Shown here piece after piece: positions 9,582-19,152 of a stretch of DNA of 64,000 nucleotides. Source of the stretch: JALOLG01 sp963776935 (GTDB lineage: Bacteria; Actinomycetota; Acidimicrobiia; Acidimicrobiales; Ilumatobacteraceae); the NCBI GenBank assembly GCA_963776935.1, contig CAVZOP010000003.1, positions 124,001 to 188,000 on the forward strand, in the 5' to 3' direction. A program made the translations under genes and the position numbers. The notes under the pieces are model-generated. The model was not told the origin of the DNA and searched no databases. It saw only the letters and a program-made list of their open reading frames with translations. Positions within the stretch are counted from its first letter, which is position 1, and the number at the start of each line of letters is the position of its first letter.

Positions 9582-10394
9582 GTGGCACCGGTCAACAGCT
9601 TCGGCAAGTGCCGTGACAGTGTTCAAACTTCGAACCTCGCGGTGTACTACGGAGGTTTCCGAGCAGTTCGTGATGTGGAACTCGACATCCGTCAACACGA
9701 GATCACGGCGTTCATCGGGCCGTCGGGTTGTGGGAAGTCGACCGTACTCCGGTGCTTCGACCGGATGAACGACCTCATCGAGGGAGCCAGAGTCGAGGGC
9801 GAGGTTCGGTACCACGGCGTCGATCTCTATGGCCCCGACGTCGACGCCGTCGAGGTCCGTCGAAGGATCGGCATGGTGTTCCAGAAGCCGAATCCGTTCC
9901 CGAAGAGCATCTACGACAATCTGGCGTTCGGACCACGGCTCAATGGCGTCAAGAAGAAGGCCGAACTGGAGGAAATCGTCGAGTCGTCATTGCGTCGAGC
10001 AGCGCTGTGGGACGAGGTCAAGGATCGTCTCAAGGAATCGGCGATGGGGTTGTCCGGTGGCCAGCAGCAACGGCTGTGCATCGCGAGGTGCATCGCGGTC
10101 AAGCCAGAAGTGATCCTGATGGACGAGCCGTGTTCGGCACTCGATCCGATCGCGACGGCTCGGATCGAGGATCTGATGCAAGAGATCAAACAGGATTACA
10201 CGATCATCATCGTCACCCACAACATGCAGCAAGCTGCGCGTGTGAGTGATCGCACGGCGTTCTTCACGACTGAGGTGAACCCCGAGAGTGACCGGCGGAC
10301 GGGTGTGATGATCGAGTACAACCCGACCCCGAAGATCTTCTCGAATCCCGACGACGAGCGGACCGAGCAGTACGTGACAGGACGTTTCGGATGA
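9582..10394 (+). CDS. pstB: Phosphate ABC transporter ATPase
   Basis: PstB powers phosphate import by ATP hydrolysis on the inner face of the membrane. It has Walker A (GPSGCGKST), the ABC signature LSGGQQQR, Walker B (VILMDEP) and the H-loop (VTHNMQQ). The FFTTEVNPESDRRTG insert near the end is unusual for PstB. The start is uncertain. GTG 9582 is in frame, but an ATG at 9509 in another frame (MDSVNEIAAPTAPYLL) with a single shift near 9562 would give an N-terminus that starts closer to pstA. The stop overlaps phoU as ATGA. Confidence 0.93.
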   Translation: MAPVNSFGKCRDSVQTSNLAVYYGGFRAVRDVELDIRQHEITAFIGPSGCGKSTVLRCFDRMNDLIEGARVEGEVRYHGVDLYGPDVDAVEVRRRIGMVFQKPNPFPKSIYDNLAFGPRLNGVKKKAELEEIVESSLRRAALWDEVKDRLKESAMGLSGGQQQRLCIARCIAVKPEVILMDEPCSALDPIATARIEDLMQEIKQDYTIIIVTHNMQQAARVSDRTAFFTTEVNPESDRRTGVMIEYNPTPKIFSNPDDERTEQYVTGRFG

Positions 10395-11110
10395 CCAACG
10401 ACCTGCGCCAGAACTTCCATCACGAGCTCAGCGAGATCCACCAGGCTGTCGCCCGCCTTTCCGCTTCGGTCACTGAGCTGGTGCCGCGCGTCACCGAGAT
10501 CCTCCTCGCCCAGGACCTCGAGGGCGCCGAGTATGTGATCCTCGGTGACGACGAGATCGACTCGCGTGCGATCGAGATCGAGGAGCGATGCCTGTCGGTG
10601 CTCGCCCTGCAGGCGCCCGTCGCCAGCGACCTGCGTCTGATCGTTTCGGCACTCAAGTTGGCACCTGAGATCGAGCGGTCCGCCGACCTGTGCGTCAACA
10701 TCTGCAAGGCAGCGCGGCGTATCTACGGACATGATCTCGATCCGAAGTTGCGTGGCGTCATCCAGAAGATGGGCGAGCAGGCCCAGATGCTGTTCAAGGA
10801 GGCGACCGAGGCGTATCTCGCCAACGACGGCGTTCGTGCGGCCGCCCTCGACGACATGGACTCCTATCTCGACGGCCTGCAACGTGAGTTCGTGCAACAG
10901 ATCTTCGAGAGCCACGCCGCAGGGACCATCGATCTGCAGGTCGCCGTGCAGTTGGCGGTCGTCGCCCGCTTCTACGAGCGGATCGGTGATCACGCCGTGA
11001 ACATCGGCGAGAAGGTCCAATACGCCGCGAGCGGGTGGATGCCAGAGCACGTCGTCGCGGCGGTCGATGAGCCGGCCGTCGAAGTCGACCCGGAACCGGC
11101 GCAGGATTGA
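10391..11110 (+). CDS. phoU: Phosphate signalling protein PhoU
   Basis: PhoU links Pst transport activity to the sensor kinase and keeps the Pho response off when phosphate is plentiful. The 239-residue protein has two three-helix PhoU repeats, each with the metal-binding acidic pattern (EIERSADLCVNI and ERIGDHAVNIGE). The start overlaps pstB by four bases, so translation is coupled. The sensor kinase follows after nine bases, matching the usual actinobacterial phoU/senX3 neighbourhood. Confidence 0.95.
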   Translation: MTNDLRQNFHHELSEIHQAVARLSASVTELVPRVTEILLAQDLEGAEYVILGDDEIDSRAIEIEERCLSVLALQAPVASDLRLIVSALKLAPEIERSADLCVNICKAARRIYGHDLDPKLRGVIQKMGEQAQMLFKEATEAYLANDGVRAAALDDMDSYLDGLQREFVQQIFESHAAGTIDLQVAVQLAVVARFYERIGDHAVNIGEKVQYAASGWMPEHVVAAVDEPAVEVDPEPAQD

Positions 11111-11119
11111 CATCGGAGC

Positions 11120-12298
11120 GTGATCTTGTACGTCGTCGTCGGGATCGCCGGAATCCTGATCGGTTTCGTCCTCGGCGTGGTGGTGCCAACTCGATTGGTG
11201 AAGCGTGATGGACAGGGGTCGAACCCACCAACGCTTGTGTCCGGCGACACGGTGACGCCCATGAGCGAGGTGGTCGAAGGGGCGCGCATCGGTGTGATCG
11301 TGAGCGACGCCACCGGGTCGGTCGTGTATCGCAACCCGGCGGCCCAGGTACTCAGCGGGACGCACGCCGGGGTGCTCGTCGACGAAGCCATCGAGCGGCA
11401 CCTTCGGCAGGCGGGCTCTGGCACACGCACCGAGGAGACCATCGAGCTCTACGGCCCGCCGAAACGCGTCGTCTTCGTCACTGCCGCGCCGATCGCGAGC
11501 GGTGGTGCCTACGCGTTCATCGAGGACATCACCGAGCGCCGGCGCATCGACGCCGTCCGCACCGACTTCGTCGCCAACATCAGCCATGAGCTCAAGACGC
11601 CCGTCGGTGCGCTCGCCGTGCTCGCCGAGACACTCGCCGACGAGGACGATCCGGCAACGATCCGGCGCATCGCCGACCGGATGCTCGAGGAGGCGCACCG
11701 CGCCGCCCGTACGATCGACGACCTGATGGAGTTGTCGCGGATCGAGCTCGGCGGTGAGCACGTCCGTGGCGGCGTCGACACCGGCGACATCATCCGGGCC
11801 GCCGTCGAGCGCGTCGCCGAGATCGCCACCCGCCGCGAGATCACGATCGACTGGCTCGACCCCGACCAGTCGGTCTCCGTCACCGGCGACCAGCGCCAGC
11901 TCGTCTCGGCCGTCGGCAACCTGGTCGAGAACGCGGTCAAGTACAGCGAGATCGGCGGCCTCGTCCAGATCCGGGCTCGCGTCGTCGGACCATGGATCGA
12001 GTTCATGGTCACCGACCAGGGCCCCGGCATCCCGAGCCGCGATCTCGATCGGATCTTCGAGCGCTTCTACCGCGTCGACAAGGCACGCGGACGCGACACC
12101 GGCGGGACCGGCCTCGGGCTGTCGATCGTGCGCCACGTCGCGACCAACCACGGCGGCGACGTCCAGGTCTCGTCGCGCGAAGGCGAGGGCAGCACGTTCG
12201 TGTTGCGCATCCCGACCACCGCCGCCGGCGAGCATCCGTCAGGCGGGGCATCCGCCACGAAGGTTGACCCCACAAAGGCCGACAGGGGAGTCCCATGA
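11120..12298 (+). CDS. senX3: SenX3/PhoR-like phosphate sensor histidine kinase
   Basis: This membrane sensor kinase has 392 residues. It has one N-terminal helix (about 3-24), a PAS-like domain (about 50-135), a HisKA domain with NISHELKTPVG (phospho-acceptor about H156) and an ATPase domain with NLVENAVKY, DQGPGIP and GTGLGLSIV. The lack of a large external domain fits SenX3 kinases, which read phosphate through PstSCAB-PhoU. The GTG start at 11120 lies nine bases after phoU, and its stop overlaps the response regulator as ATGA. Confidence 0.9.
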   Translation: MILYVVVGIAGILIGFVLGVVVPTRLVKRDGQGSNPPTLVSGDTVTPMSEVVEGARIGVIVSDATGSVVYRNPAAQVLSGTHAGVLVDEAIERHLRQAGSGTRTEETIELYGPPKRVVFVTAAPIASGGAYAFIEDITERRRIDAVRTDFVANISHELKTPVGALAVLAETLADEDDPATIRRIADRMLEEAHRAARTIDDLMELSRIELGGEHVRGGVDTGDIIRAAVERVAEIATRREITIDWLDPDQSVSVTGDQRQLVSAVGNLVENAVKYSEIGGLVQIRARVVGPWIEFMVTDQGPGIPSRDLDRIFERFYRVDKARGRDTGGTGLGLSIVRHVATNHGGDVQVSSREGEGSTFVLRIPTTAAGEHPSGGASATKVDPTKADRGVP

Positions 12299-12993
12299 CC
12301 CGATCGACCGTGCTCGTCGTCGAGGATGAGGCGAGCTTCGTCGAAGCTCTCCAGATCGGCCTGACGCGCGAGGGGTTTGTCGTCGAGGTGGCGATGGACG
12401 GAGTCGAGGCGCTCGAGAAGTTCGACCTCGTGCACCCCGACGTCGTGTTGATCGACGTGATGTTGCCGCGCATCTCCGGGATCGACGTGTGCCGCCAGAT
12501 CCGCCTGCGCAGCCAGGTCCCGATCATCATGGTCACCGCCAAGGGCGGCGAGATCGACACCGTCGTCGGGCTCGAGGTCGGCGCCGACGACTACGTCACC
12601 AAGCCGTATCGCGTTCGAGAGCTCATCGCCCGGATGCGGGCCGTGATGCGACGATCGCCGTCGGACCGAACCGCCGCCGAGCTGTCCGCCGGCGCGATCC
12701 AGGTCGGCGACGTCGTCCTCGACCCCGACGAGCACTCGGTGATCGTCTCCGGCGACCGCGTCACGATGCCGCTCAAGGAGTTCGAGCTGCTGCACCTGCT
12801 GCTCGCCAACGCCGGACGCGTGCTGCCTCGCGAGACGTTGATCGACCGGGTGTGGGGCAGCGACTACGTGGGTGACACCAAGACGCTCGACGTCCACATC
12901 AAGCGTCTGCGCGGCAAGGTCGAGGCCGACCCAGCGGTGCCGACGCGGATCGTCACGATCCGCGGTCTCGGCTACAAGTACGAGCGCTCGTAG
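12295..12993 (+). CDS. regX3: RegX3/PhoP-like response regulator
   Basis: This OmpR-family regulator has 232 residues. The receiver domain has acidic pocket residues VEDE, phospho-acceptor Asp about residue 54 (LIDVMLP) and the conserved Lys in TKPY. The C-terminal winged helix has TLDVHIKRLRGK and RIVTIRGLGYKYE. It is translationally coupled to the kinase. The likely targets are the PHO boxes before pstS and, less surely, before the ppk1 pair. Confidence 0.92.
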   Translation: MTRSTVLVVEDEASFVEALQIGLTREGFVVEVAMDGVEALEKFDLVHPDVVLIDVMLPRISGIDVCRQIRLRSQVPIIMVTAKGGEIDTVVGLEVGADDYVTKPYRVRELIARMRAVMRRSPSDRTAAELSAGAIQVGDVVLDPDEHSVIVSGDRVTMPLKEFELLHLLLANAGRVLPRETLIDRVWGSDYVGDTKTLDVHIKRLRGKVEADPAVPTRIVTIRGLGYKYERS

Positions 12994-13004
12994 CATCGGG
13001 GCTC

Positions 13005-14270
13005 GTGGGCCCGCCCGATCGACCGGCTTCGAAGTTCCGCCAGCTGGCCTTCACCCACGCGGCCATGATGGGCGGCGAGGCGTCGATGGTGGTCGCCCTC
13101 GCCGACTCGTTCTTCTTCGACGTCGACCCGAGCGCGGCACGCAGCAAGGTGCTGCTGTTCCTCGTCATCAGCTTCGCCCCGTTCCTGGTCGTCGCGCCAC
13201 TGATCGGGCCGGTCATCGACCGCATCCGGGGCGGACGCCGGTTCATGGTGCAGGCGGTCGCCGCGGCCCGCATCGTGTTGCAGTTGCTGATGATGCGCTT
13301 CGCCGACCAGTTGGCGTTGTTCCCCCTCGTGTTCGGGGCGCTCGTGCTGCAGAAGACCTACAGCGTGTCGAAGTCGGCCCTCGTGCCGAGCGTGGTGCGC
13401 ACCGAGCGCGAGCTCGTCGAGGCGAACTCGAAGCTCGGGCTGATCGCCGGCATCGCCGGCGTCGCTGCCGTGCTCCCTGCCGCACTCCTCCAGGTCGCGT
13501 TCGGAAGTGCGGCGACGCTGGGGTACGGCGCCATCCTGTTCGCCGTCGCACTGGTCGCGGCGACCCGCCTTCCACGTGACGTGGTGGCCGCCGGACCGGC
13601 GTCGCAGCGCCAACGCATCGAGCTGTCGTCGACGAGCCTGCAGATGGCGGCCGTGGCGATGCTGCTGCTGCGGTGCTGCGTGGGGTTCGTGCTGTTCCAC
13701 CTGGCATTCTCGTTCCGGACCCAAGGCGCTCCCACGTGGTGGTTCGCACTCGCCGTCGGGTTGTCGTCGCTCGGCACGATGGCGGGCAACGCCATCGGCC
13801 CTCGGCTGCGCTCGTCGTTGCACGAGGACAACATGATCGTCGTCGCCCTCGTGTTGCCGGCCGTGGCGGGTGTCGTCGGCGCGATCGTGGGCGGGAAGCT
13901 GGCGGGCATCGCCCTCGCCGTCGTCGTCAACTTCGGTGCTGCGCTCGGACGGCTGGCGTTCGAGAGCATCGTGCAGCGAGAGGCGCCGAGCGCCAACCAC
14001 GGCCAGGCGTTCGCCCGCTTCGAGACCCGATTCCAGTTCGGGTGGGTCGTGGCCGCCACGGTGCCGGTCCTCATCGTGATCCCCGCCGCCTTGGGGTACC
14101 TGCTCGTCGGGTTGATGGCCGCCGTCGCCCTCGTCAACTACTCCGCCGGCGCGCGTGGACGTCTGTCGCGTCTGCCAGTCGGGCATCGGCGGTCGACCCG
14201 GCGGCGTTCTGCCGGCGCGGCTCCGGTGAGGACCCGCCGGCCGCGCCGTCAGGCGATCGACCGCCGATGA
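13005..14270 (+). CDS. MFS-type membrane transporter of unknown substrate
   Basis: This 421-residue protein has about twelve hydrophobic segments in the major facilitator pattern. An Arg-rich cytoplasmic C-terminus follows (RLPVGHRRSTRRRSA and on). Substrate-specific motifs are not recognisable. It begins with GTG twelve bases after the response regulator stop and may be read through from that operon. Opposite it, 27 bases away, ends the zincin gene, and no strong terminator hairpin separates them. Confidence 0.8.
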   Translation: MGPPDRPASKFRQLAFTHAAMMGGEASMVVALADSFFFDVDPSAARSKVLLFLVISFAPFLVVAPLIGPVIDRIRGGRRFMVQAVAAARIVLQLLMMRFADQLALFPLVFGALVLQKTYSVSKSALVPSVVRTERELVEANSKLGLIAGIAGVAAVLPAALLQVAFGSAATLGYGAILFAVALVAATRLPRDVVAAGPASQRQRIELSSTSLQMAAVAMLLLRCCVGFVLFHLAFSFRTQGAPTWWFALAVGLSSLGTMAGNAIGPRLRSSLHEDNMIVVALVLPAVAGVVGAIVGGKLAGIALAVVVNFGAALGRLAFESIVQREAPSANHGQAFARFETRFQFGWVVAATVPVLIVIPAALGYLLVGLMAAVALVNYSAGARGRLSRLPVGHRRSTRRRSAGAAPVRTRRPRRQAIDRR

Positions 14271-14296
14271 CGCCACGCGGCCGAGACCGGACGTGA

Positions 14297-15473
14297 TCAG
14301 TCGCCGGTGATGCGGGCCAGCCACAGGCCGGGGGCGTCGACCTCGCTCGGTGTCGGCATCGAACCCGGCGTGTCGAGCAGCGGCGCGAGCGCGCTCTCGC
14401 CGCCGCGGTCGACGACGCCCTGCACGAACGCCTTGCCGCGGTTGACCTGCTCGGTCCCGAGGCGGATGCCCAGCAACCGCTCGACGAACAAGTCGTCGGG
14501 CGAGATCTCGACCCGGCGACGCCTGACCGCTTCGGCGATCCGCAACGCGTTGCCGCCGATCACCCGCACGGCGACGGCGTCGACGACCCAGTCGGTGTAG
14601 CCGACGACCGTGGCGACGGCGGCGTCGAGCGCCGGCTCGAGTGCCAGCTGGTCGGGTGAGCGCACCGCGCCGAGGAGCACCTCAGGGTCGCCGAAGGCCT
14701 GCTGCAGGGCCTGGAACGGGTCGTCGTCGGACAGCTCCACGTGGGCGAGTTTGTCGGCGACCGCCTCGGGGTCGGGTCGGAACGCCCCGACGTGCCGGCG
14801 GACGAGGTCGGCGAGCGGTTCGCGGATGTGTGGCACCGAGAACAGGACGTGCCCACACAGCTCGTGGGCCAGGACCCACAGTCGCATCTCGTCGATCGGG
14901 ATCTCCCACGCACCGGCGAAGGCGTCGATGGTGCCGCCGACCAGCACGACCTCGCGCTGATCGCGCGGGATCGGCAGGTCGTGCAGTCCGAACGCGCGTT
15001 GGGCGAGCTTGCCGACCATCGATCCGACCGCCATCCCGAGCATCGCCGGCGCCAGCATCTTGCTGAGGCCGGCCATCATCTGCGCCATCGGGTCACTCAC
15101 CGTGGCGTCGGGCTTGGCCGGGGTGCCGAGTGAGGTCGCCAGCTCGGTGAACAGCGGTCGGTAGGCGTCGAGCGTCTCTTGGGCCCACTGCCCGGGCGTC
15201 AGCAGCTTGGGGTCGGGAAAGTCGGTGGTCGAGCCCATCACGTCGCTGACATGGAGCCCGGCGATGCGGGCGAGGTCGGTGTAGGCGAGGCGAACGGCCG
15301 GATCGACGTTGTGCTCGGTGGTACCGCCGGTGGCCCCGAGCTGGGCGAACTGCCGTGCCGCGTCCCAGTTCAGCGGGACCCTGACCGGCGAGGGCGCGGC
15401 TCAGATCACCGAACAGCGGAAGCGATGAGAACGGGTCGTCCTCAGGGCGTTCGTCGGGGTTCGAGCCCACCAT
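14297..15473 (-). CDS. DUF2342/zincin_1-like putative metalloprotease, one frameshift
   Basis: The protein matches the actinobacterial zinc-dependent metalloprotease-like family (the group sometimes called F420-biosynthesis-associated or TIGR03624-like). The 391-residue reading needs one base removed from a GGG run at 15375-15377. This joins LFGDLSRALAGQG to PLNWDAARQFAQLG and gives the family's full N-terminus. The active-site region reads LAHELCGHVLFSVPHIREPL. The histidines are spaced HExxxH rather than the zincin HExxH, so zinc binding is doubtful. Homologues with a degraded site exist, and the protein may be structural or regulatory. It diverges from the SDR gene at 15515. Confidence 0.8.
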
Positions 15474-15514
15474 GCCGTCGATGTTACGGGTGCGGTGCCA
15501 CTAACGTCACCGCG

Positions 15515-16540
15515 ATGGTGACCCGCCAGTTGCGGCCCACCGACGCGGTCCACCGCGTGTACGTGCGGGGCGGCGACGGGAACCTCGGGATGCGCGTGCT
15601 CTCGGCGCTCGCCGAGGTCGATGGTCTCGCGGTCGCGGCCGGCCACACCGGCACGCCTGCCACTGGCCACTTCGACACGATCGTCGAGCTCGGCGTCGGC
15701 GACCACGACACCCGCGCCCGCCGGCGCGAGAGCGTCACCGAGGCGGTCGGTCTGTTGCTCGCCGACGCCGACGTCGCCACGGCGTCACACGTCGTGATGG
15801 TCTCGTCGGCGATGGTGTACGGCGCGTTCGCGAACAACCCGGTTCCGATCACCGAGGAGTCCGTGTTGCGCCCCGACCCCGAGTTCGTGTTCGCCCGGCA
15901 GCTGGCGGCGGCCGAGGAGCTCGTCGAGGAGTGGCGCCGCGCCGGCCACGGCCGTTCGGTGACCGTCCTGCGGCCGGCACTGGCGATGGCCGAGGACGGC
16001 ACGTCCTCCCTCGTGCGCGCCCTCGCCGCCGGTCTCGGTCACCGGTTCGGCGAGGACGATCCGGTCGCCCAGTTCGTTCATCTCGACGACGTGGCGTCGG
16101 CCGTCGCACTGTCGGTCGAACGCCGGCTCGACGGTGTCTACAACGTCGCGCCGGATGGCTGGATCCCTGGCGAGCGGGTGCGCGCGCTGACCGGCGATCG
16201 GCTCCGGTTCCCGTTGCCGGAGCGAGTGCGCGAGGTCGTCGGTGCGTTGCGCTGGCGGTTCCAGCGCGGTCCGATCCCGCCCGGGCTGAGTCCGTACACA
16301 CGCGAGCCGTGGGTGGTGGCCAACGACAAGTTGCGCTCCGCCGGATGGTCGCCGACCGTCACCAACGAGCAGGTCTATGTCGAGGGCACCGAGGCCAAGT
16401 GGTGGACGATGGTGACGCCGAAGCGCCGCCAGGAGCTCTCGCTCGGAGCGATGGCCGGAGTCATCGCGACGGTCTCGATCGTCGGGTTCAGTCTTGTTCG
16501 GCTGTGGGTGCGTCGCCGACGAGCTCGCCGATTGGAGTGA
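15515..16540 (+). CDS. Extended SDR/NAD-epimerase-like protein with a C-terminal membrane anchor
   Basis: This 341-residue protein begins with a Rossmann glycine motif (RGGDGNLGMRVL) and continues as an NAD-dependent epimerase/dehydratase fold (MVSSAMVYG, then LRPALAM). The usual catalytic YxxxK appears as FARQL, with Tyr replaced by Phe and Lys by Leu. Enzyme activity is therefore questionable and an atypical, NAD(P)-binding role is possible. A hydrophobic helix (LGAMAGVIATVSIVGFSLV) near the end is followed by an Arg-rich tail, which places the enzyme domain on the cytoplasmic face. Its 3' end overlaps the opposite gene by 53 bases. Confidence 0.78.
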   Translation: MVTRQLRPTDAVHRVYVRGGDGNLGMRVLSALAEVDGLAVAAGHTGTPATGHFDTIVELGVGDHDTRARRRESVTEAVGLLLADADVATASHVVMVSSAMVYGAFANNPVPITEESVLRPDPEFVFARQLAAAEELVEEWRRAGHGRSVTVLRPALAMAEDGTSSLVRALAAGLGHRFGEDDPVAQFVHLDDVASAVALSVERRLDGVYNVAPDGWIPGERVRALTGDRLRFPLPERVREVVGALRWRFQRGPIPPGLSPYTREPWVVANDKLRSAGWSPTVTNEQVYVEGTEAKWWTMVTPKRRQELSLGAMAGVIATVSIVGFSLVRLWVRRRRARRLE

Positions 16541-17237
16541 AGTCGGCGTCGCCGCTGTCGTCGTGCTGCATGCACATGCCGACGACATCGCCGTCGTCGT
16601 CGACGACTGGCGTGCCGTCGGCGACCTCGACCTGCTCGATGTGACCGAACTCGACGAGCATCGGCGGATCGGCGAGCACGGTGACGACGTCGTGGGCGCG
16701 GGGCATGTCGCGTGCGACGTCGAGGCCATGATCGGTCGCACCGGCATCGAGCGACACCCACGCGATGCCGCCGTCGTGACCGGGATCGACGACCAGAGCC
16801 CGCGTGACGTGTCCGGTCACGAGCACGACGTCGATCACCCGGTCATCGAGCCGGGCGACGTCGAGTTGGGTGATCCTCAGGAGCGATCGGCTGGAGGTGA
16901 CAGCCATCCCGTGGTCGCCGATCGGCGTCACGATCGGGTGGAGCGCCAACCCGGACACCTCACGCCCGAGGCTGGCGGGTGCGACGAGCTGGGCCGATGA
17001 TGCGGGGCCGGGGTTGCTCGTCGAGCTGACGGCGACCGGATCGGGGTCGGTGCGCTGTGGCGCGAGCGTCAGCACGAGCAGGGCCACCGCCAGCACGCCT
17101 GCTGCACCGCCGATCAGAGCGATCGTGCGGGAGGTGCCGTTCGACTCCTCGGCCGACAGCGCCGAGCGGTTCGCTGCTGCGAGCTCCGAGGGATGTCGCC
17201 ACGCACGTTCGTGCGGGGGAAGAGGTGCTCGCTCCAC
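16488..17237 (-). CDS. Membrane-anchored trypsin-fold-like protein, probably inactive
   Basis: This 249-residue protein has a short cytoplasmic start with the PPHERAWRHPSEL motif, one membrane helix (about 38-60) and an external domain. The external part has beta-strand spacing like S1C/trypsin-fold proteins (PIGDHGMAVTSS, GIAWVSLDAG, GTPVVDDDGDVVGMC). No GNSGG serine motif or catalytic His-Asp pair is seen, so it is probably not a working protease. The motif-bearing N-terminus recurs in membrane serine-protease-like proteins of related Actinobacteria. The GTG start lies 73 bases from the divergent moaE start. Confidence 0.6.
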   Translation of the reverse strand: MERAPLPPHERAWRHPSELAAANRSALSAEESNGTSRTIALIGGAAGVLAVALLVLTLAPQRTDPDPVAVSSTSNPGPASSAQLVAPASLGREVSGLALHPIVTPIGDHGMAVTSSRSLLRITQLDVARLDDRVIDVVLVTGHVTRALVVDPGHDGGIAWVSLDAGATDHGLDVARDMPRAHDVVTVLADPPMLVEFGHIEQVEVADGTPVVDDDGDVVGMCMQHDDSGDADFTPIGELVGDAPTAEQD

Positions 17238-17310
17238 GAGAGCGCGAGCGTACTCGGGGTCTCGTACCGGCGGGCATCGCCCTCGAGCGACGCACGGCTA
17301 CGATGCCTCC

Positions 17311-17802
17311 GTGCATGCACCACTCCACGGCGACGACTGGCTCGGTCTGACCGAGCTCGCGCTGCCGATCGGTGAAGCCTACGAATGGGCCGTCCGACCT
17401 GATTGTGGCGCCGTGGTGATGTTCAGCGGCACCGTACGCGATCACGCCGAGGGGCGCGAAGGGGTCGAGTACCTCACGTACGAGGCGTATGACGAGCAAG
17501 TCGTCCCGCGCATGCAGTCGATCGCCGACGAGGTCAGGGTCCGCTGGCCGACGGTCGGGCGCGTCGTGCTGTTGCACCGCACGGGGCGCATCGAGCTCGG
17601 CGCCAGCTCGGTCGTCGTCGTCGCATCCGCGCCCCACCGACCGGAGGCGTTCGCCGCGGCGAGGTTCGCGATCGACGCCCTCAAGGCATCGGTGCCGATC
17701 TGGAAGCACGAGGTGTGGGCTGGCGGCGCCGAGTGGGGCACCGGTTCGACCATGTTGCAGGAGGCGTCGACGATCGACGTGCCGGCGGCGAGGAGCGACT
17801 GA
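17311..17802 (+). CDS. moaE: Molybdopterin synthase catalytic subunit (MoaE family)
   Basis: MoaE, with sulfur-carrying MoaD, inserts the dithiolene sulfurs into cPMP to form molybdopterin. The 163-residue protein has CGAVVMFSGTVRDHAEGREG, YEAYDEQVVPRM and the active-site segment PIWKHEVWAGG, all MoaE hallmarks. A small N-terminal extension precedes the domain. No moaD or other moa genes are nearby. GTG 17311 was chosen because homology begins shortly after. The next small gene starts directly at the base after the stop. Confidence 0.92.
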   Translation: MHAPLHGDDWLGLTELALPIGEAYEWAVRPDCGAVVMFSGTVRDHAEGREGVEYLTYEAYDEQVVPRMQSIADEVRVRWPTVGRVVLLHRTGRIELGASSVVVVASAPHRPEAFAAARFAIDALKASVPIWKHEVWAGGAEWGTGSTMLQEASTIDVPAARSD

Positions 17803-18108
17803 GTGCTCGGGGTCGTCGTGGCCATCGTGGCCGCGTTGCTGGTGATCGGCGCGGTGGTCACGTACCGGATGGCCCGCTCGAACGACACCGTCGAGTCGTT
17901 CCGTCGCCAGATCGATGCGCTGTCGCCAGAGGCGCGTCGCGGCACGGTCGATCAGGTGAACCGGATCGACGACGCGGCGGTCGAGAACCCCGCGATCGAG
18001 GACCCTGCGGTCGACGACATCACGGCGGAGGATCCCGACGACGCGGAGACCTCCGACCCACCGGACGCGGACACTGCCGGCCAGCCGGACGATGAACATG
18101 GCTCGTGA
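17803..18108 (+). CDS. Small single-helix membrane protein, unknown function
   Basis: This 101-residue protein has an N-terminal membrane helix (about 2-20), a helical stretch TVESFRRQIDALSPEARR and a long acidic, disordered tail rich in Asp, Glu and Pro. It starts at GTG immediately after the moaE stop and ends 29 bases before mreB, which suggests one transcript. Its position before mreB and its form make a cell-shape or membrane accessory role conceivable, but nothing proves that. Confidence 0.65.
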   Translation: MLGVVVAIVAALLVIGAVVTYRMARSNDTVESFRRQIDALSPEARRGTVDQVNRIDDAAVENPAIEDPAVDDITAEDPDDAETSDPPDADTAGQPDDEHGS

Positions 18109-18137
18109 CCATCGAGCCGTGATCGGAGCACGTCACG

Positions 18138-19140
18138 ATGGCTCGTGACCTCGCAATCGATCTCGGCACCGCCAACACGCTCGTCTACATGAAGGGCCGT
18201 GGCATCGTGCTCAACGAGCCGTCGGTCATCGCCCTCAACCGCCAGACGGGCGAGGTGCTCGCCACGGGTCGCGAGGCGTGGCAGATGATCGGCCGCACAC
18301 CTGGCTACATCGTCGCCGTACGTCCGCTGCGCGGTGGAGCGATCACCGACTTCGAGATCACCGAGCGCATGATCCGCCTGCTGCTCCAGCGCGTCGGTGT
18401 CAGCCGCTTCACGCGACCCAAGGTCGTGATCTGCGTGCCATCGGCGATCACCGAGGTCGAACGTCGCGCCGTGACCGACGCGGCCCGGCGTGCCGGCGCC
18501 GCCGACGCCAACCTCATCGAGCAGCCGATGGCGGCCGCGATCGGCGCCGATCTGCCGATCGACGAGCCGGTCGGCAACATGGTCATCGACATCGGCGGCG
18601 GGACGAGCGAGACGGCCGTCATCAGCCTCGGTGGGATCGTCGCCCTCGAAGCGGTTCGTGTCGGGTCGTTCGACATGGACGCCGCGATCCAGAACTACGT
18701 CCGACGCGAGCACGGCATCGCCATCGGCGAACGGACGGCCGAGGAGATCAAGATGGCCATCGGTTCGGCCGACCCGACCGACGACGAGAGCCAGGCCGAG
18801 GTGCGCGGCCGCGACCTGATGACCGGCCTGCCGAAGACGGTGCTGTTGACGCCCGAGGAGATCCGCTACGCGATCGAAGATGTCGTGTCGTCGATCGTCG
18901 CATCGGTGATCCGTTGCCTCTCCAAGGCGCCGCCGGAGCTGTCGCAGGACTTCCTCGTGCGTGGCATGTACCTGGTCGGCGGCGGCGGATTGCTGCGCGG
19001 ACTGGCGTCGCGCATCGAGCGTGAGACGAAGGTGCCGGTGCGGATGTCGAACGTTCCGCTGGAGGCCGTCGTGCTCGGCGCGGGTCACGTGATCGAGCAC
19101 TACGACGCGCTCGAAGGGGATGTTCATGGGGGCGCGGCGC
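18138..19140 (+). CDS. mreB: Rod-shape actin homologue MreB, 3' end unclear
   Basis: MreB forms membrane-bound filaments that guide cell-wall synthesis. Actin-fold nucleotide motifs are visible (DLGTANTLVY, DIGGGTSETAV, VGGGGLLRGL). Homology runs to VVLGAGHVIEHYDALEG at about residue 327. Beyond this the frame runs on into unrelated sequence. One base out, the next words are MFMGARR, a plausible natural MreB tail. A frameshift around 19115-19119 is therefore likely and the given end is an estimate. No mreC, mreD or rodA follows; an RNase gene comes next. Confidence 0.88.
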
Positions 19141-19152
19141 TGCCACCCGCTG

